Assembly (NCBI RefSeq): GCF_000423885.1
Contig: NZ_AUIV01000013.1
Coordinates: 55,349-119,348, forward strand
Direction of reading: 5' to 3'
DNA: 64,000 bases
Origin: Thermomonas fusca DSM 15424
Lineage (GTDB): Bacteria > Pseudomonadota > Gammaproteobacteria > Xanthomonadales > Xanthomonadaceae
Shown here piece after piece: positions 49,295 to 58,351 of this stretch. Positions within the stretch are counted from its first letter, which is position 1, and the number at the start of each line of letters is the position of its first letter. The notes under the pieces were generated by a model, which was given only the letters and a program-made list of their open reading frames with translations, ran no database searches and was not told where the DNA came from. Made by a program: the position numbers and the translations under genes.

Positions 49295-50475
49295 CGCTCG
49301 TGAGTCGGTACGGAATATGGAAGCCCGGCCGGTGCACGGCGTCGTGCGAGGGCGAGCATGGCCGCGACGAGCAGGGTCAAGAGGAGGGTGGCCAGCGCGA
49401 TCTTTCCCACAAGGGTCGCAGCGAAAGCGAAACCGCCGGCAAGACTGCCAAGCGCCTGGCCGGCACTCGTGAACGAAGCGCGCCACCCCAGACCGGTGGC
49501 CTCGGCGGGCCCCGCGGCGCGGGAGGTCCAGTAGACGAGCGCCGGCTGCAGCACGCCGCCACCTGCCGCCACGAGGATCAGGCCGAGCGCACTCGGCCAC
49601 CGGCCCCCGAGCCAGGCGAGCAACGCGAGGCCGGCAGCGGTGGCGACGAAGGAGGGCGCCACCCAGGCGAATGCGCGCAACGGGTCGTGTCGCGGGCGGA
49701 AGACGAGCGACTGGCTGAGCAGCATCACCACCCCGCAGCCCGTGAACATGAAGCCGAGCGCGCGTGCCGACAGGCCATCCACCAGGCGCCCCTGCGTCGC
49801 GAGCCCCACCTCGTAAACGCTCATTGCCGCAGCCGCCAGGGCAGCCAGCAGAATCAGGACGACGACGTCGCGATCGCGTGGCGAACCCGGGCCGGCCACG
49901 ACAATGGTGGAGGACCCGGTCGCCGGCCGCTGCGCTGCGGCTGCAAGCACGAGCACGGCAACGCCGACGAGGACCGGGCCGACCAGGCTGTCGTCGGGCG
50001 CCGCGACCGCCCCCACGCCGGGGCCAAGCAGGCCGCCGACCAGCGCGGCGCGGGTCAGGTCCGACAGGCGCTGCGAGCGGTCGCCCTCACTGCCAGCGGC
50101 GCGCGAAGCGGCGGTCTGCAGGGCGGGGAGTGCGGCACCTGCGAAGATGCCCTGCAGGCCGCGCGCCAACAGCAGCATCGTCGTTTCCGAAGACCAGAGG
50201 AGCATGATCATCGCCGCGGCCTGGCCAAGCAGGCTGAGGCGCACGAGCAGGTGTGCCGGAAGTTGGCGACAGACCCGTACCCAGATCGGTGCCGTCACCA
50301 CCATGGCGGCGCTGTAGACCGCCATCAACTCGGCGATCGCGCGCGCCGGCGAAGGCGACGAAGCCACCACCGTGGGCAGGACCGGCAGCACCACGCCGTA
50401 GGCGAGCGCAACCGCTGCGCTCGCCGCCAACCCCGGCCGCGCGCTCGGGATGCCGACGGGTTCGCGTCCGGCCAT
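49291..50475 (-). CDS. MFS transporter
   Basis: A 394-aa inner-membrane protein with about 12 segments (first ASAAVALAYGVVLPVLPTVV). It is rich in Ala/Gly/Leu and lacks a clear motif A. Substrate is unknown. Its start forms a TGATG junction with the hydrolase stop, and its end overlaps cfa, so it is an integral operon member. A link to lipid or precursor transport is possible from the neighbours only. Confidence 0.82.
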   Translation of the reverse strand: MAGREPVGIPSARPGLAASAAVALAYGVVLPVLPTVVASSPSPARAIAELMAVYSAAMVVTAPIWVRVCRQLPAHLLVRLSLLGQAAAMIMLLWSSETTMLLLARGLQGIFAGAALPALQTAASRAAGSEGDRSQRLSDLTRAALVGGLLGPGVGAVAAPDDSLVGPVLVGVAVLVLAAAAQRPATGSSTIVVAGPGSPRDRDVVVLILLAALAAAAMSVYEVGLATQGRLVDGLSARALGFMFTGCGVVMLLSQSLVFRPRHDPLRAFAWVAPSFVATAAGLALLAWLGGRWPSALGLILVAAGGGVLQPALVYWTSRAAGPAEATGLGWRASFTSAGQALGSLAGGFAFAATLVGKIALATLLLTLLVAAMLALARRRAPAGLPYSVPTHER

Positions 50476-51332
50476 CACGCGATCGCCTCGGCGCGGACGG
50501 CTTGGGGCCGCACCGCTTCGCAGAGGGCGTCGACTACCCCATGGCAGGCGCCCGGATCGCGCAACCACGGATGATGGTCGGCATCCAGCGTCACATGGCG
50601 CCAGAGCGGGAAACGCGCCGCCAGCTCGTTCACGCGCGCAGGCGGTGCCGTCGCGTCACGCAGGCCGTGCACACACGCTACTGGCAGGTCCGGTGGCAGA
50701 GCGGCCGCGTCGGCCCGCACGTCGTGCCGGTAGAGCACCTCCCACAGCGATGTGGTGGACGAGGCCATGTTGTGCAACACCAGGTCGCGCGCGACCTCGG
50801 GCGGAACGTTGTGCACCAGATAAGGCAGCCAACGGCCCGCCACGCGGCGAGTGACCAGGCACGCGAGCGCGGTCGCCAGCATGTTCGTGTAGACCCAGCC
50901 ACCGCGCTGACTGGCGAACCATTCGATCGCGCCAGCGCGCGAGCCGTAGTCGGGCAGGCTGAACAAGCACAGCGCCTGGACCCGGTCGGGGTGGCGCGCG
51001 GCCAAGGCGAGCGCCAGCGCCGCGCCGAGCGAATGGCCGACGAGGACCCGCGGCGGGCCGGCCTGGAGGGTGCGTGCGAGCGCGTCGACGTGCCGCTCGA
51101 CCGTGTAGCGGCACCAGGGCCGGGGCGAGTGCCCGAACCCGTAGAGATCGACCAGCTCGGTCTGCGCATGCCGGAACGCCGGTGCCACCGGCGTCGAGGT
51201 CCAGTAGCGCGTGGTGCCACCCAAGCCCGGCAGGAACGTCACCCGTAGCGACCCCCGGCCGAGAGACTCCACATGCAGGCGTTCGGGAAGACCGGGATGT
51301 GCCGGGTCGGCAAAGCCTGGCAGCGTGGTCAT
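50475..51332 (-). CDS. Alpha/beta hydrolase
   Basis: A 285-aa soluble hydrolase. The nucleophile elbow is VLVGHSLGAALALALAARH (Ser in GHSLG). The oxyanion loop is VTFLPGLGGTTRYWTS, and the catalytic His is in LDADHHPWLRD. It resembles small esterase/lipase-type enzymes. Substrate is unknown, but neighbouring lipid genes suggest an acyl ester. ATG 51332 overlaps the preceding frameshifted gene by four bases (ATGA). Confidence 0.87.
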   Translation of the reverse strand: MTTLPGFADPAHPGLPERLHVESLGRGSLRVTFLPGLGGTTRYWTSTPVAPAFRHAQTELVDLYGFGHSPRPWCRYTVERHVDALARTLQAGPPRVLVGHSLGAALALALAARHPDRVQALCLFSLPDYGSRAGAIEWFASQRGGWVYTNMLATALACLVTRRVAGRWLPYLVHNVPPEVARDLVLHNMASSTTSLWEVLYRHDVRADAAALPPDLPVACVHGLRDATAPPARVNELAARFPLWRHVTLDADHHPWLRDPGACHGVVDALCEAVRPQAVRAEAIA

Positions 51333-51810
51333 GGATTGTGCGCCAGCGTATAGGAGGAGCGGGCGACGATCAGTTCGGGCTCGCCAGGCACGCGCACGGT
51401 GGTGGTGAAGACGTAGCGCCCCGGGCCCGCGAGTACGAACACGGCGCCGTGGCTCATCGAGCCGTTGATCGACATCGCCCCGAGCGTGCGACTTATCGTC
51501 TGCCCGGCGATCGGCACGGTCGCCACGACCTGCACGTTTGTCGGACGCACCCGTCGCGCATGCGCTCGACGACGACCAGCAGGTGATGTTCGCGCGCATA
51601 GTCCCCGCGCGGCAATCCGTGCGCGTCGCGCGGACCGGGGCTGTGGGTTCCGATCGAGGGCGCAGCAATCGCGCTGGGCACCATGCCGAAATACAGCGTG
51701 TATCCATCGATATGCTGGACTGGACCCGCCATGGGCGCCTCGGTGGCGGACGCGCTGCCGACGGCCAGGGACAGCATGCCGACGAGGGACAGGACAAGGC
51801 GACGTTTCAT
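51329..51810 (-). pseudogene. Frameshifted periplasmic protein
   Basis: A signal-peptide protein starts at ATG 51810 behind GGAGGAA (MKRRLVLSLVGMLSLAVGSA) and reads in one frame to RMRDG near 51553. The rest (VRPTNVQVVATVPIAGQTIS to SSYTLAHNP, 51329-51550) is in the next frame. Restoring one G at the three-base run at plus 51550-51552 would give a continuous protein of about 160 aa with a beta-sandwich-like C-terminal half. This is either a real mutation or a sequencing error in the homopolymer. The 3' end overlaps the hydrolase start, which supports an originally intact gene. No function is recognised. Confidence 0.7.
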
Positions 51811-51845
51811 GGCGGTTCCTCCGGACATCAGTGGCGTTGTTGCGC

Positions 51846-53435
51846 TTACAGGTGGCCTGATCGCCCTATGGCAACGACGAGCCGCAGCGACAGGAGCGCT
51901 GCGCCGGCGAACGCGATGACGGACAGCCATGGCAGATGTCCGGCCAGCAGCGGACCGGTGCTGTGCAGGGCGAGCAGGGAGCCGCTCACGTACAGGCCCA
52001 AGGTCACCAGGGCCAGCGCCAGCCGGTTGCCGGTGCGCGCAAGCGCCTCGTGCGTGGGAGCCAGGCCGTGGTGGTGCACCGAGAACGCGGGTCGTCCGTC
52101 ACTCAGCTGTGCCTGTCGCAACAGGTCGGTGGCGATCTGCGGCAGCTGGCGGGCGGTGCGTGCCAGCCGCATCGCCAGCGGACGGCGCGCGGGTCGGCTG
52201 GCGTCGACGATCGCCATGACGTCGGCTGCCTGCGCCGACAGCGTGCCCAGCAGGTCCATGTCCGGATCCAGTGCCCGCAGCGTGTTCTCGACCAAGAACA
52301 ACGTGCGGATCAGGGCCAACAGGTGGGCGGGTAGCCGGAAGCCAGCGCCCTGCCCAATGCGTGCCACGCGCCAGATCGCCTCGGCAATGGACCATTCCGC
52401 CAGCGGGCGGCTGGCCATCTCGGCCAGGATCAGGTGGATCTCTCGCACATGTGAGCGTCGCTCGACCTGTGGCGGGAAGAAACCCAAGGCGATTGCCGCA
52501 TCCAGCACGCCCTCGGCGTCGTCGGCCGCGATGGCCTCGACCATGCCGCCAAGCGCGAGGCGGGATGCCGGGTCGAGCACGCCGATCGAGCCGAAGTCAT
52601 GCAGGCACAGGCGACCGTCGTCGAAGAAGAACAGGTTTCCAGGATGCGGATCTGCATGGAATACGCCGGCGCCGAAGAGCTGATGCACGTAGGCATCGAG
52701 CAACGCCCGTGCCAGCTCGGGAGCGGCCGCTGTCCCGTAGGCGGCCTCCAGACGGGTGCCGTGGCTTCGATCCTGGACCAGCACGTCGCGGGTGGCGTAC
52801 GGCTCGACGACGTGCGGCTGGGTGATGCCGGGCAGCGCATCAAGCACCTTGGCCATGCGCCGCATGTTCTGCGCCTCGTGACGCATGTCGATCTCGTCGC
52901 GCAGGAATGCGCCTAGTTCGTCTACGAGTTCGAGCGGGCGGTGTCGCTTGAGGGGCGGCCAGATCCACTGGGCCACGCGCATTGTGCGCCGCAGGAGCCG
53001 CAGGTCGGCCTGCACCTGGGCATGGATCCCGGGGCGGGTGATCTTGACGACCACATCGCGACCATCCTGCATGCGCGCCGGATGGATCTGGGCCACCGAC
53101 GCCGCGGCCAACGGCTTGTCATCGAAGCTTGCGAAGAGCGCGTCCACCGGCGCGCCGAACGCCTGTTCAACCATGCGTCTCGCCTCGTCCGCCGGAAACG
53201 CCGGCACGTCACTGTGCAACCGCGCAAGCGCCTCGCGATAGGGCACCGGCAGTAGGTCCCAACGCAGGCTCAAGCCCTGGCCCAGCTTGACGAAGGTGGT
53301 GCCCAGCCCGACCAAGGTGGCGCTGACGTACGCGGGAAGCCGTTCGGGTGCGCGCCGGCGCAGGCGCAGCACGGCGGCCCCGAGCTTCAGTCCGGCCCAG
53401 GCGATCTGCCCTCCGCGCCGCACCGTGCCCGCCAT
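51846..53435 (-). CDS. ABC1/UbiB-family atypical kinase
   Basis: A 529-aa membrane-associated protein of the ABC1/ADCK/UbiB family, which supports ubiquinone synthesis or lipid handling with ATPase activity. The KxGQ motif is K50-LGQ-53, the Ala-rich nucleotide loop is LAAASVAQIHPA, and the catalytic part is GVFHADPHPGNLFFFDDGRL with LHDFGSIG. Two C-terminal hydrophobic segments (about 470-520) end AIGRSGHL. I use ATG 53435; an ATG at 53516 would overlap the phosphoketolase gene. A decayed copy of its tail lies at 43866-43961. Confidence 0.9.
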   Translation of the reverse strand: MAGTVRRGGQIAWAGLKLGAAVLRLRRRAPERLPAYVSATLVGLGTTFVKLGQGLSLRWDLLPVPYREALARLHSDVPAFPADEARRMVEQAFGAPVDALFASFDDKPLAAASVAQIHPARMQDGRDVVVKITRPGIHAQVQADLRLLRRTMRVAQWIWPPLKRHRPLELVDELGAFLRDEIDMRHEAQNMRRMAKVLDALPGITQPHVVEPYATRDVLVQDRSHGTRLEAAYGTAAAPELARALLDAYVHQLFGAGVFHADPHPGNLFFFDDGRLCLHDFGSIGVLDPASRLALGGMVEAIAADDAEGVLDAAIALGFFPPQVERRSHVREIHLILAEMASRPLAEWSIAEAIWRVARIGQGAGFRLPAHLLALIRTLFLVENTLRALDPDMDLLGTLSAQAADVMAIVDASRPARRPLAMRLARTARQLPQIATDLLRQAQLSDGRPAFSVHHHGLAPTHEALARTGNRLALALVTLGLYVSGSLLALHSTGPLLAGHLPWLSVIAFAGAALLSLRLVVAIGRSGHL

Positions 53436-53460
53436 CAGCGCGCGGCCCTGGCCGGCCGGC

Positions 53461-55926
53461 TCACGATGCCGGGCCCGTTGCTGGGCGCAGGATGGTGGCC
53501 GGATCGCCTTGGCCATCCACTGCCGCCAGCTCCGCCTCGGTCAACAGGTTGCCACGGGACTCGCCGAGGACGCTTGCAGCCGCATCGACCACGTGCGCCC
53601 AGGTGCTGCGGTTGGCGAACAGCAGTCCCGGCACGTCCAGCGTGCCGCCGCGGTTGACGAAGCCGAGCGCCGCGGTCGTGGCCGGGCCAGTGTCGAGCCG
53701 GCGCAGCGCGCCCAGGAAGGGCTCGGGCCGCGTATGCGTGACGAATATGCGCGGCCGTTCCGCCGGGAACAGTGCATGGACCTCGCTGTCGGAGTGCACG
53801 TACCGCGCCTCGTCCGGATCGCGCGGCGTGCGGAACCGGCCGGGCTCGCCGAGATACAGGATCGCTGCCGACACGCCACGTTCAACGAGGCGCACCTGCG
53901 CGTGGCGCACTTCCTGCAATTGGTAAGCACCGGTGGCGACCAGCAGGATCGCCGCTGTCGCCGGGTTGCCGGCCAGGCACAGCGCACCTTGGGTGGCCAG
54001 CCCCTGCGCCTGCGTCGGTGTCAGCTCGTGCGGCACCGGTCGCTTGGGGACGACCAGGGTGGTGACCGTGCCGCGTTGCGCGTAGGCGTGGGCGAGGGCC
54101 GCGGCGGCGCCGTTGGCGTCCGGGGGAAACACCACGCGCGATATGTCGGCCATTTCGCCCAGGAGCGCCTCGGCCATGGTCGGATCCTGATGGGACTGCT
54201 CGTTCTTCGCGTTCTCCCACGTGTGCGAGGTCAGCACGAGAGGCACGCCCAGCCAGCCGGGCGGTCGCCCCGCCTGTGCCTGGTGACGGGCGAAGATCAG
54301 TTCCTGGCGCACGGCGCCGAGCATCTTCGGTGCGAACGCTTCGTAGGTGACCACCAGGTTCAGCCCGCCCTTGTTGCCGAGCGCGGCGCAGACCACGGCT
54401 TCCTCGTTGAGCGCGGTGATGACCGCGCCGGTCGGCGATTCGGCGACGCCGGGCTCGGGTTCGTGCACCCGGTGCTTCATCGCGTCCAGCGTGCGGTCGA
54501 GCTTGTTGCTGCGCAGCTCGTCAGGATTGCCCACGCGCACGCGTAGCCCCGGGTTCGCTTCGGCGATGGCGACAAATTGCTCGTCGAGCGCGGTCATTGG
54601 CGAGCTTTCACCGCCGACGGTGCGGTCGGCAATCGCTGGAGCGCGGGGCGGATCCACTTGACGATCAGCCAACGCATGGTCGCGCTCGCGCACCCGCTGC
54701 TGGAGATCGTGGCTGTTGAGTGCGGCAATGGCCTCATCGAGCTCGGACGCAGCCACGAACAGCGCCGCCGTGCCTTCATTGAACAGCGCGCGTGCCTCGG
54801 CGTCCTTCGCCGGATTGCCGGGCAGGGGCAGGTTGTGCGAGGCATTGGTCCCGGCGCCGGGGAAGCCGAAGCCCTTGACGGTTTCGGCGATGCCATAGGG
54901 CAGCCGCACGTCGGCATCGGGAACGGCGGCGCCCGCTTGCAGGCGCGACTCCATCACGTGGATGCCCCACGCGATGCTGGCCGGATCGCGCCCGTCCAGC
55001 GCGACCGGATCAAAGCCGTTCAAGCGCAGGTGCCGGTCCAACCACCGCTCGCCGCCCTGCTGGGAGATCTGACTGCGTTGTTCGATGCGCCGCCCGTTGA
55101 GGATGATGATCGGGCTGACCAGCCCGCTGTCCTCGGCACGCCACCAGCGTGGCGCCCAGTCGCTGCCGCGCTGTTCCTCGAACGCCCCGTCACTCAGGAA
55201 GGCGACCAGACGCTCGTCCTTCAGTGGCGCATGCACGTACTGCAGTTCGGCGAAGCCGAGATAGCCGCCTTCCATCACGCCCCCGGCGGTGTGCGCATTG
55301 ACGTGGGAGCCGAGGGGCGACGCCGGCGTTCCGTCCGGATTGAGGGTGTAGGCATAGAAGTCGCTTACGAACCGGCTCAGCCCTTCGCCGGTGCGGTCGT
55401 AACGTTCGGCGTGCCGGTCGGTCATGTTGCCAACCAGCACGTTCAGCGCGTCGATGGCGGCCACGCAGTGCCCCTGGCCCATCATCCACGCGCGGGTGAC
55501 GCCATCCAGGGAATCCATCAGCAGGTAGCCGGCGTAGGCGGGCACCATGTTGAGGGACCCGCCGGTGTGGCCTTCGGGCGTGGCCTTGAAGTCATCGGCC
55601 TCGAGGGCCGCGCCGTCGGTGCGGACCCGCTGGCTGTAGGTCATGTGCGCCACCAGCCACATGCCGGCGCTGGTGATGCGGTCGGCCGCGGCGAGCCGCT
55701 GCCAGGCGGTGCCGGCATCGGGTGTGCGGCCCAGGGCCACCAGCTCGTGCACCATCTGGCGGACGCGCAGCTGGGTGAGCGGGTCATGCCGGATCACGCC
55801 GTAGCCGGCCGCCCAATGGGCGAACGCCGGATCGGCCTGCCGGTGGGCGTCGGCGAGTTCAAGGATCCGCTGGCGCTCGGCGGCCGACAGCTGGTCGGCG
55901 GTGCAGCAGTTGAGATGCAGGTTCAT
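53461..55926 (-). CDS. xfp: Phosphoketolase (xylulose-5-P/fructose-6-P)
   Basis: An 821-aa thiamine-diphosphate enzyme splitting xylulose 5-phosphate (or fructose 6-phosphate) with phosphate into acetyl phosphate and glyceraldehyde 3-phosphate (or erythrose 4-phosphate). Recognisable parts are ATPEGHTGGSLNMVPAYAGY, WMMGQGHCVAAIDALN, SHVNAHTAGGVMEGGYLGF, and ALNEEAVVCAALGNKG with LTSHTWENAKNEQSHQDP. The region usually GDGEAETG reads LSDGAFEEQRGSDWAPRWW, a divergent clade. The ATG at 55926 overlaps the PRPP synthase stop. AckA (40.6 kb) would turn the acetyl phosphate into ATP. Confidence 0.92.
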   Translation of the reverse strand: MNLHLNCCTADQLSAAERQRILELADAHRQADPAFAHWAAGYGVIRHDPLTQLRVRQMVHELVALGRTPDAGTAWQRLAAADRITSAGMWLVAHMTYSQRVRTDGAALEADDFKATPEGHTGGSLNMVPAYAGYLLMDSLDGVTRAWMMGQGHCVAAIDALNVLVGNMTDRHAERYDRTGEGLSRFVSDFYAYTLNPDGTPASPLGSHVNAHTAGGVMEGGYLGFAELQYVHAPLKDERLVAFLSDGAFEEQRGSDWAPRWWRAEDSGLVSPIIILNGRRIEQRSQISQQGGERWLDRHLRLNGFDPVALDGRDPASIAWGIHVMESRLQAGAAVPDADVRLPYGIAETVKGFGFPGAGTNASHNLPLPGNPAKDAEARALFNEGTAALFVAASELDEAIAALNSHDLQQRVRERDHALADRQVDPPRAPAIADRTVGGESSPMTALDEQFVAIAEANPGLRVRVGNPDELRSNKLDRTLDAMKHRVHEPEPGVAESPTGAVITALNEEAVVCAALGNKGGLNLVVTYEAFAPKMLGAVRQELIFARHQAQAGRPPGWLGVPLVLTSHTWENAKNEQSHQDPTMAEALLGEMADISRVVFPPDANGAAAALAHAYAQRGTVTTLVVPKRPVPHELTPTQAQGLATQGALCLAGNPATAAILLVATGAYQLQEVRHAQVRLVERGVSAAILYLGEPGRFRTPRDPDEARYVHSDSEVHALFPAERPRIFVTHTRPEPFLGALRRLDTGPATTAALGFVNRGGTLDVPGLLFANRSTWAHVVDAAASVLGESRGNLLTEAELAAVDGQGDPATILRPATGPAS

Positions 55927-56837
55927 GGGTCCTCCGGGGAATCGGTCGAAGCGGTCATCAGGGTCGATGCCGCGGCGGCGAGGTCCGCACCCAGCGCGAT
56001 GGCGTTGGAGGGGTGGGAAATGGTGTCAGTGCTGACGATGCGGGCCAGGCCCGCGTCCTGCAGGCGGGCATAGGCGTCGCCTGCGAACACCGGATGGATG
56101 GCGACCAGCAACGGCGACGGCAACGACAACCGGCGCAGGTGTGCGAGGGTCTCCAGGATCGTGTGGCCGGACGACACGATGTCGTCGATCAGCACCGGAG
56201 TCCGACCAGCCACGGCTGCCGGGTCGGGCAGGCTGACGCGCACGTCGTAGTCGCCGTGCCGCTCCTTGGCCAGCACCTGGTAGGGCATGCCGGACAGGGC
56301 GGCGATGTCCGCTACCCACTGCTCGCTCTCGCTGTCAGGGCCGATCAGCACAGCGTCGGGGACGGTCTCAGCGATCCAGCGGGCCACGGCCGGCGTCGCC
56401 GATACGTGGACCGTCGGAATGCGGTAGAGCGACTGCAGGCGCTCGACGCGGTGCAGGTGCGGGTCCACGGTCACCAGCCAGTCGAAAGCCTCTTCGAGGA
56501 ATTGCGCAAACAGCGGTGTACTGACCGCCTCGCCGCGATGGAAGCGGGTGTCCTGGCGCATATACCCCAGGTAGGGTGCGATGAGGCCGACCGAACGAGC
56601 CCCGAACTCGCGCGCGGTCCGGGCGGCGAAGCGCAACGGGAGGGCCGTGGCATCGGCGTTGCGCAGGCTGGCCAGGAGCGCAACATCGGCTCCGGCCAGT
56701 GCGTCGTCCAGGGTGACCAGCGACTCGCCATCTGGGAAGTGCCGCCAAGCCACGGGTGCAATGCGCGCCTGCAGGGGCTGGTTGATGTTGCCGGCCAACA
56801 CTGCATCGGCCGGGAAGGGCATCAGCACACGGGTCAT
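55923..56837 (-). CDS. prs: Ribose-phosphate pyrophosphokinase (PRPP synthase)
   Basis: A 304-aa enzyme making PRPP from ribose 5-phosphate and ATP, or running in reverse. HFPDGES (33-39), IAPYLGYMRQDTRFHRGEAV, TVDPHLHRVE and the PRPP loop VLIDDIVSSGHTILETLAHL are present. It is shorter than housekeeping Prs (about 315 aa) and divergent, closer to archaeal or class-III-like forms, so it is an accessory copy. It is coupled by ATGA overlaps to the phosphorylase gene upstream and phosphoketolase downstream. Confidence 0.9.
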   Translation of the reverse strand: MTRVLMPFPADAVLAGNINQPLQARIAPVAWRHFPDGESLVTLDDALAGADVALLASLRNADATALPLRFAARTAREFGARSVGLIAPYLGYMRQDTRFHRGEAVSTPLFAQFLEEAFDWLVTVDPHLHRVERLQSLYRIPTVHVSATPAVARWIAETVPDAVLIGPDSESEQWVADIAALSGMPYQVLAKERHGDYDVRVSLPDPAAVAGRTPVLIDDIVSSGHTILETLAHLRRLSLPSPLLVAIHPVFAGDAYARLQDAGLARIVSTDTISHPSNAIALGADLAAAASTLMTASTDSPEDP

Positions 56838-58351
56838 GGAACCTCTCCAAGCACAAAGGGTTGCAGCGTCGCGGCGTGCTCCAGGGCGTAGGCCAGTTCT
56901 CCCGGCGACTCCGCATGCAGGGTCATCATGGGCTGTCCGCGCTCGACCGTATCGCCGATCCGCAGACCGGTTTCGAGGCCGGCGGTGGGGGATGTCGGGG
57001 CGCCGGCCAGCTTGGCCAGTTTGGCCAGCCTGCGGTTGTCGATCGCCGCGATGCGGCCCGATGCAGGCGCCGGGACGTCGGCGGTGAACGCCGCCCGTGG
57101 CGGTTCGCGGAAGCCTCCCTGGGCCTCGCAGATCGCCAGGAACTTGGCCAGCGCCGCCCCGGAATCCAGCACGCCGCGCGCGCGCTCCAGTCCGGTGCCG
57201 GCGTTGCTGCCCGGTGCCATGTCCAGCAGCGCCGCGGACAGCGCAAGTGCGCGTTCGCGAAGGTCGGCGGGTGCATCGGCTGCGTTGCGCAGCACCTTGA
57301 GCACATCGTGCGCCTCGAGCGCCGGGCCGATTCCGCGGCCCACCGGCTGGGTGCCGTCCGAGCGATGGATCCCCAGCTGCAATCCAAGCGCAGCGGCGGT
57401 GTGTTCAAGCCGCGTGCCCAGGCTGTTGGCCGCGGCCTCGCCACGCACCTTGGCGGTCGGACCCACCGGCATGTCGATCAGGACGTGGGTGGAGCCAGCG
57501 GCAATCTTCTTCGACAACACGCTGGCGACCAGTTGGCCGTCGCTGTCGAAGTCCAGCGGGCGCTGGACCCGGATCAGGATGTCGTCGGCCGGACTCAGGC
57601 GCACGTTGCCACCCCAGACGATGCAGCCGCCCTCGCGCTCCACCACCCGGCGCATCGCCGCCAGATCGAGCGCCACGGGCGCCATGACCTCCATGGTGTC
57701 GGCGGTGCCCGCGGGCGACGTGATCGCGCGCGAGGACGTCTTCGGGATGCGGTAGCCCAGCGCAGCCACGATGGCCACCACGATCGGCGTGGTGCGATTG
57801 CCGGGCAGGCCGCCGACGCAATGCTTGTCCAGCACCGGCCCATCGCCCCAATCCAGGCGCTGGCCAACGGCGATCATGGCCCGTGTCAGCGAGGTCGTCT
57901 CGGCGTTGTCGAGGCGGTCGCCCGCGCTGGCCGTGACGAAAGCCGCAAGCTCCAGGTCCGACAGCCTGCTTTCCATCACGTCCTGCACCAGGGCGAGGTA
58001 CTGCGCGTCGTCCAGCCGTGCCCCGAACACCTTGGCGCGGAGCGCGCCTGCCGACGACGCGGGTTCCGCATGCCGCACCCGGGCGAGGGCATCGGGCATG
58101 GGATCGAGGAGCGTCCACGCGGCCTCCGACAGCGCCACCTCGTCGAGGCCGAGCCGATCGTCGACGACCACGTTCAGCGTCGCCACCAGCGTGCGCGCGC
58201 CGACGTCCAGCCTCACGCGCGTCATCGCGGCAAAGCCTTCCGAGCGGCAGACTTCACAGTCGCGATGCATGTAGACCACCGGTTGCTGGTAGGTGTCGAT
58301 CCCGGCACGGGTGACGCGCAGCCGGGTGTGGCCTGCGGCCTGCCCGGTCAT
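56834..58351 (-). CDS. AMP phosphorylase/thymidine phosphorylase family protein
   Basis: A 505-aa protein. The N-terminal extension of about 85 residues is the swivel domain of archaeal AMP phosphorylases, absent from ordinary DeoA. The phosphate loop reads DKHCVGGLPGNRTTPI (about 175-190), like archaeal KHSxGGxPGN and unlike bacterial DKHSTGGVGD. TSPAGTADTMEVMAPVALDL and VWGGNVRLSPADDILIRVQR follow. It probably releases a base and a phosphorylated ribose from NMPs. ATGA overlaps exist with the RNase upstream and prs downstream. Confidence 0.9.
   Translation of the reverse strand: MTGQAAGHTRLRVTRAGIDTYQQPVVYMHRDCEVCRSEGFAAMTRVRLDVGARTLVATLNVVVDDRLGLDEVALSEAAWTLLDPMPDALARVRHAEPASSAGALRAKVFGARLDDAQYLALVQDVMESRLSDLELAAFVTASAGDRLDNAETTSLTRAMIAVGQRLDWGDGPVLDKHCVGGLPGNRTTPIVVAIVAALGYRIPKTSSRAITSPAGTADTMEVMAPVALDLAAMRRVVEREGGCIVWGGNVRLSPADDILIRVQRPLDFDSDGQLVASVLSKKIAAGSTHVLIDMPVGPTAKVRGEAAANSLGTRLEHTAAALGLQLGIHRSDGTQPVGRGIGPALEAHDVLKVLRNAADAPADLRERALALSAALLDMAPGSNAGTGLERARGVLDSGAALAKFLAICEAQGGFREPPRAAFTADVPAPASGRIAAIDNRRLAKLAKLAGAPTSPTAGLETGLRIGDTVERGQPMMTLHAESPGELAYALEHAATLQPFVLGEVP

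Noticed and set aside
56834..58351. Plain bacterial thymidine phosphorylase (DeoA)
   Set aside because: The extra N-terminal domain and the KHCVGGLPGN loop match AMP-phosphorylase-type proteins rather than the DKHSTGGVGD enzymes.
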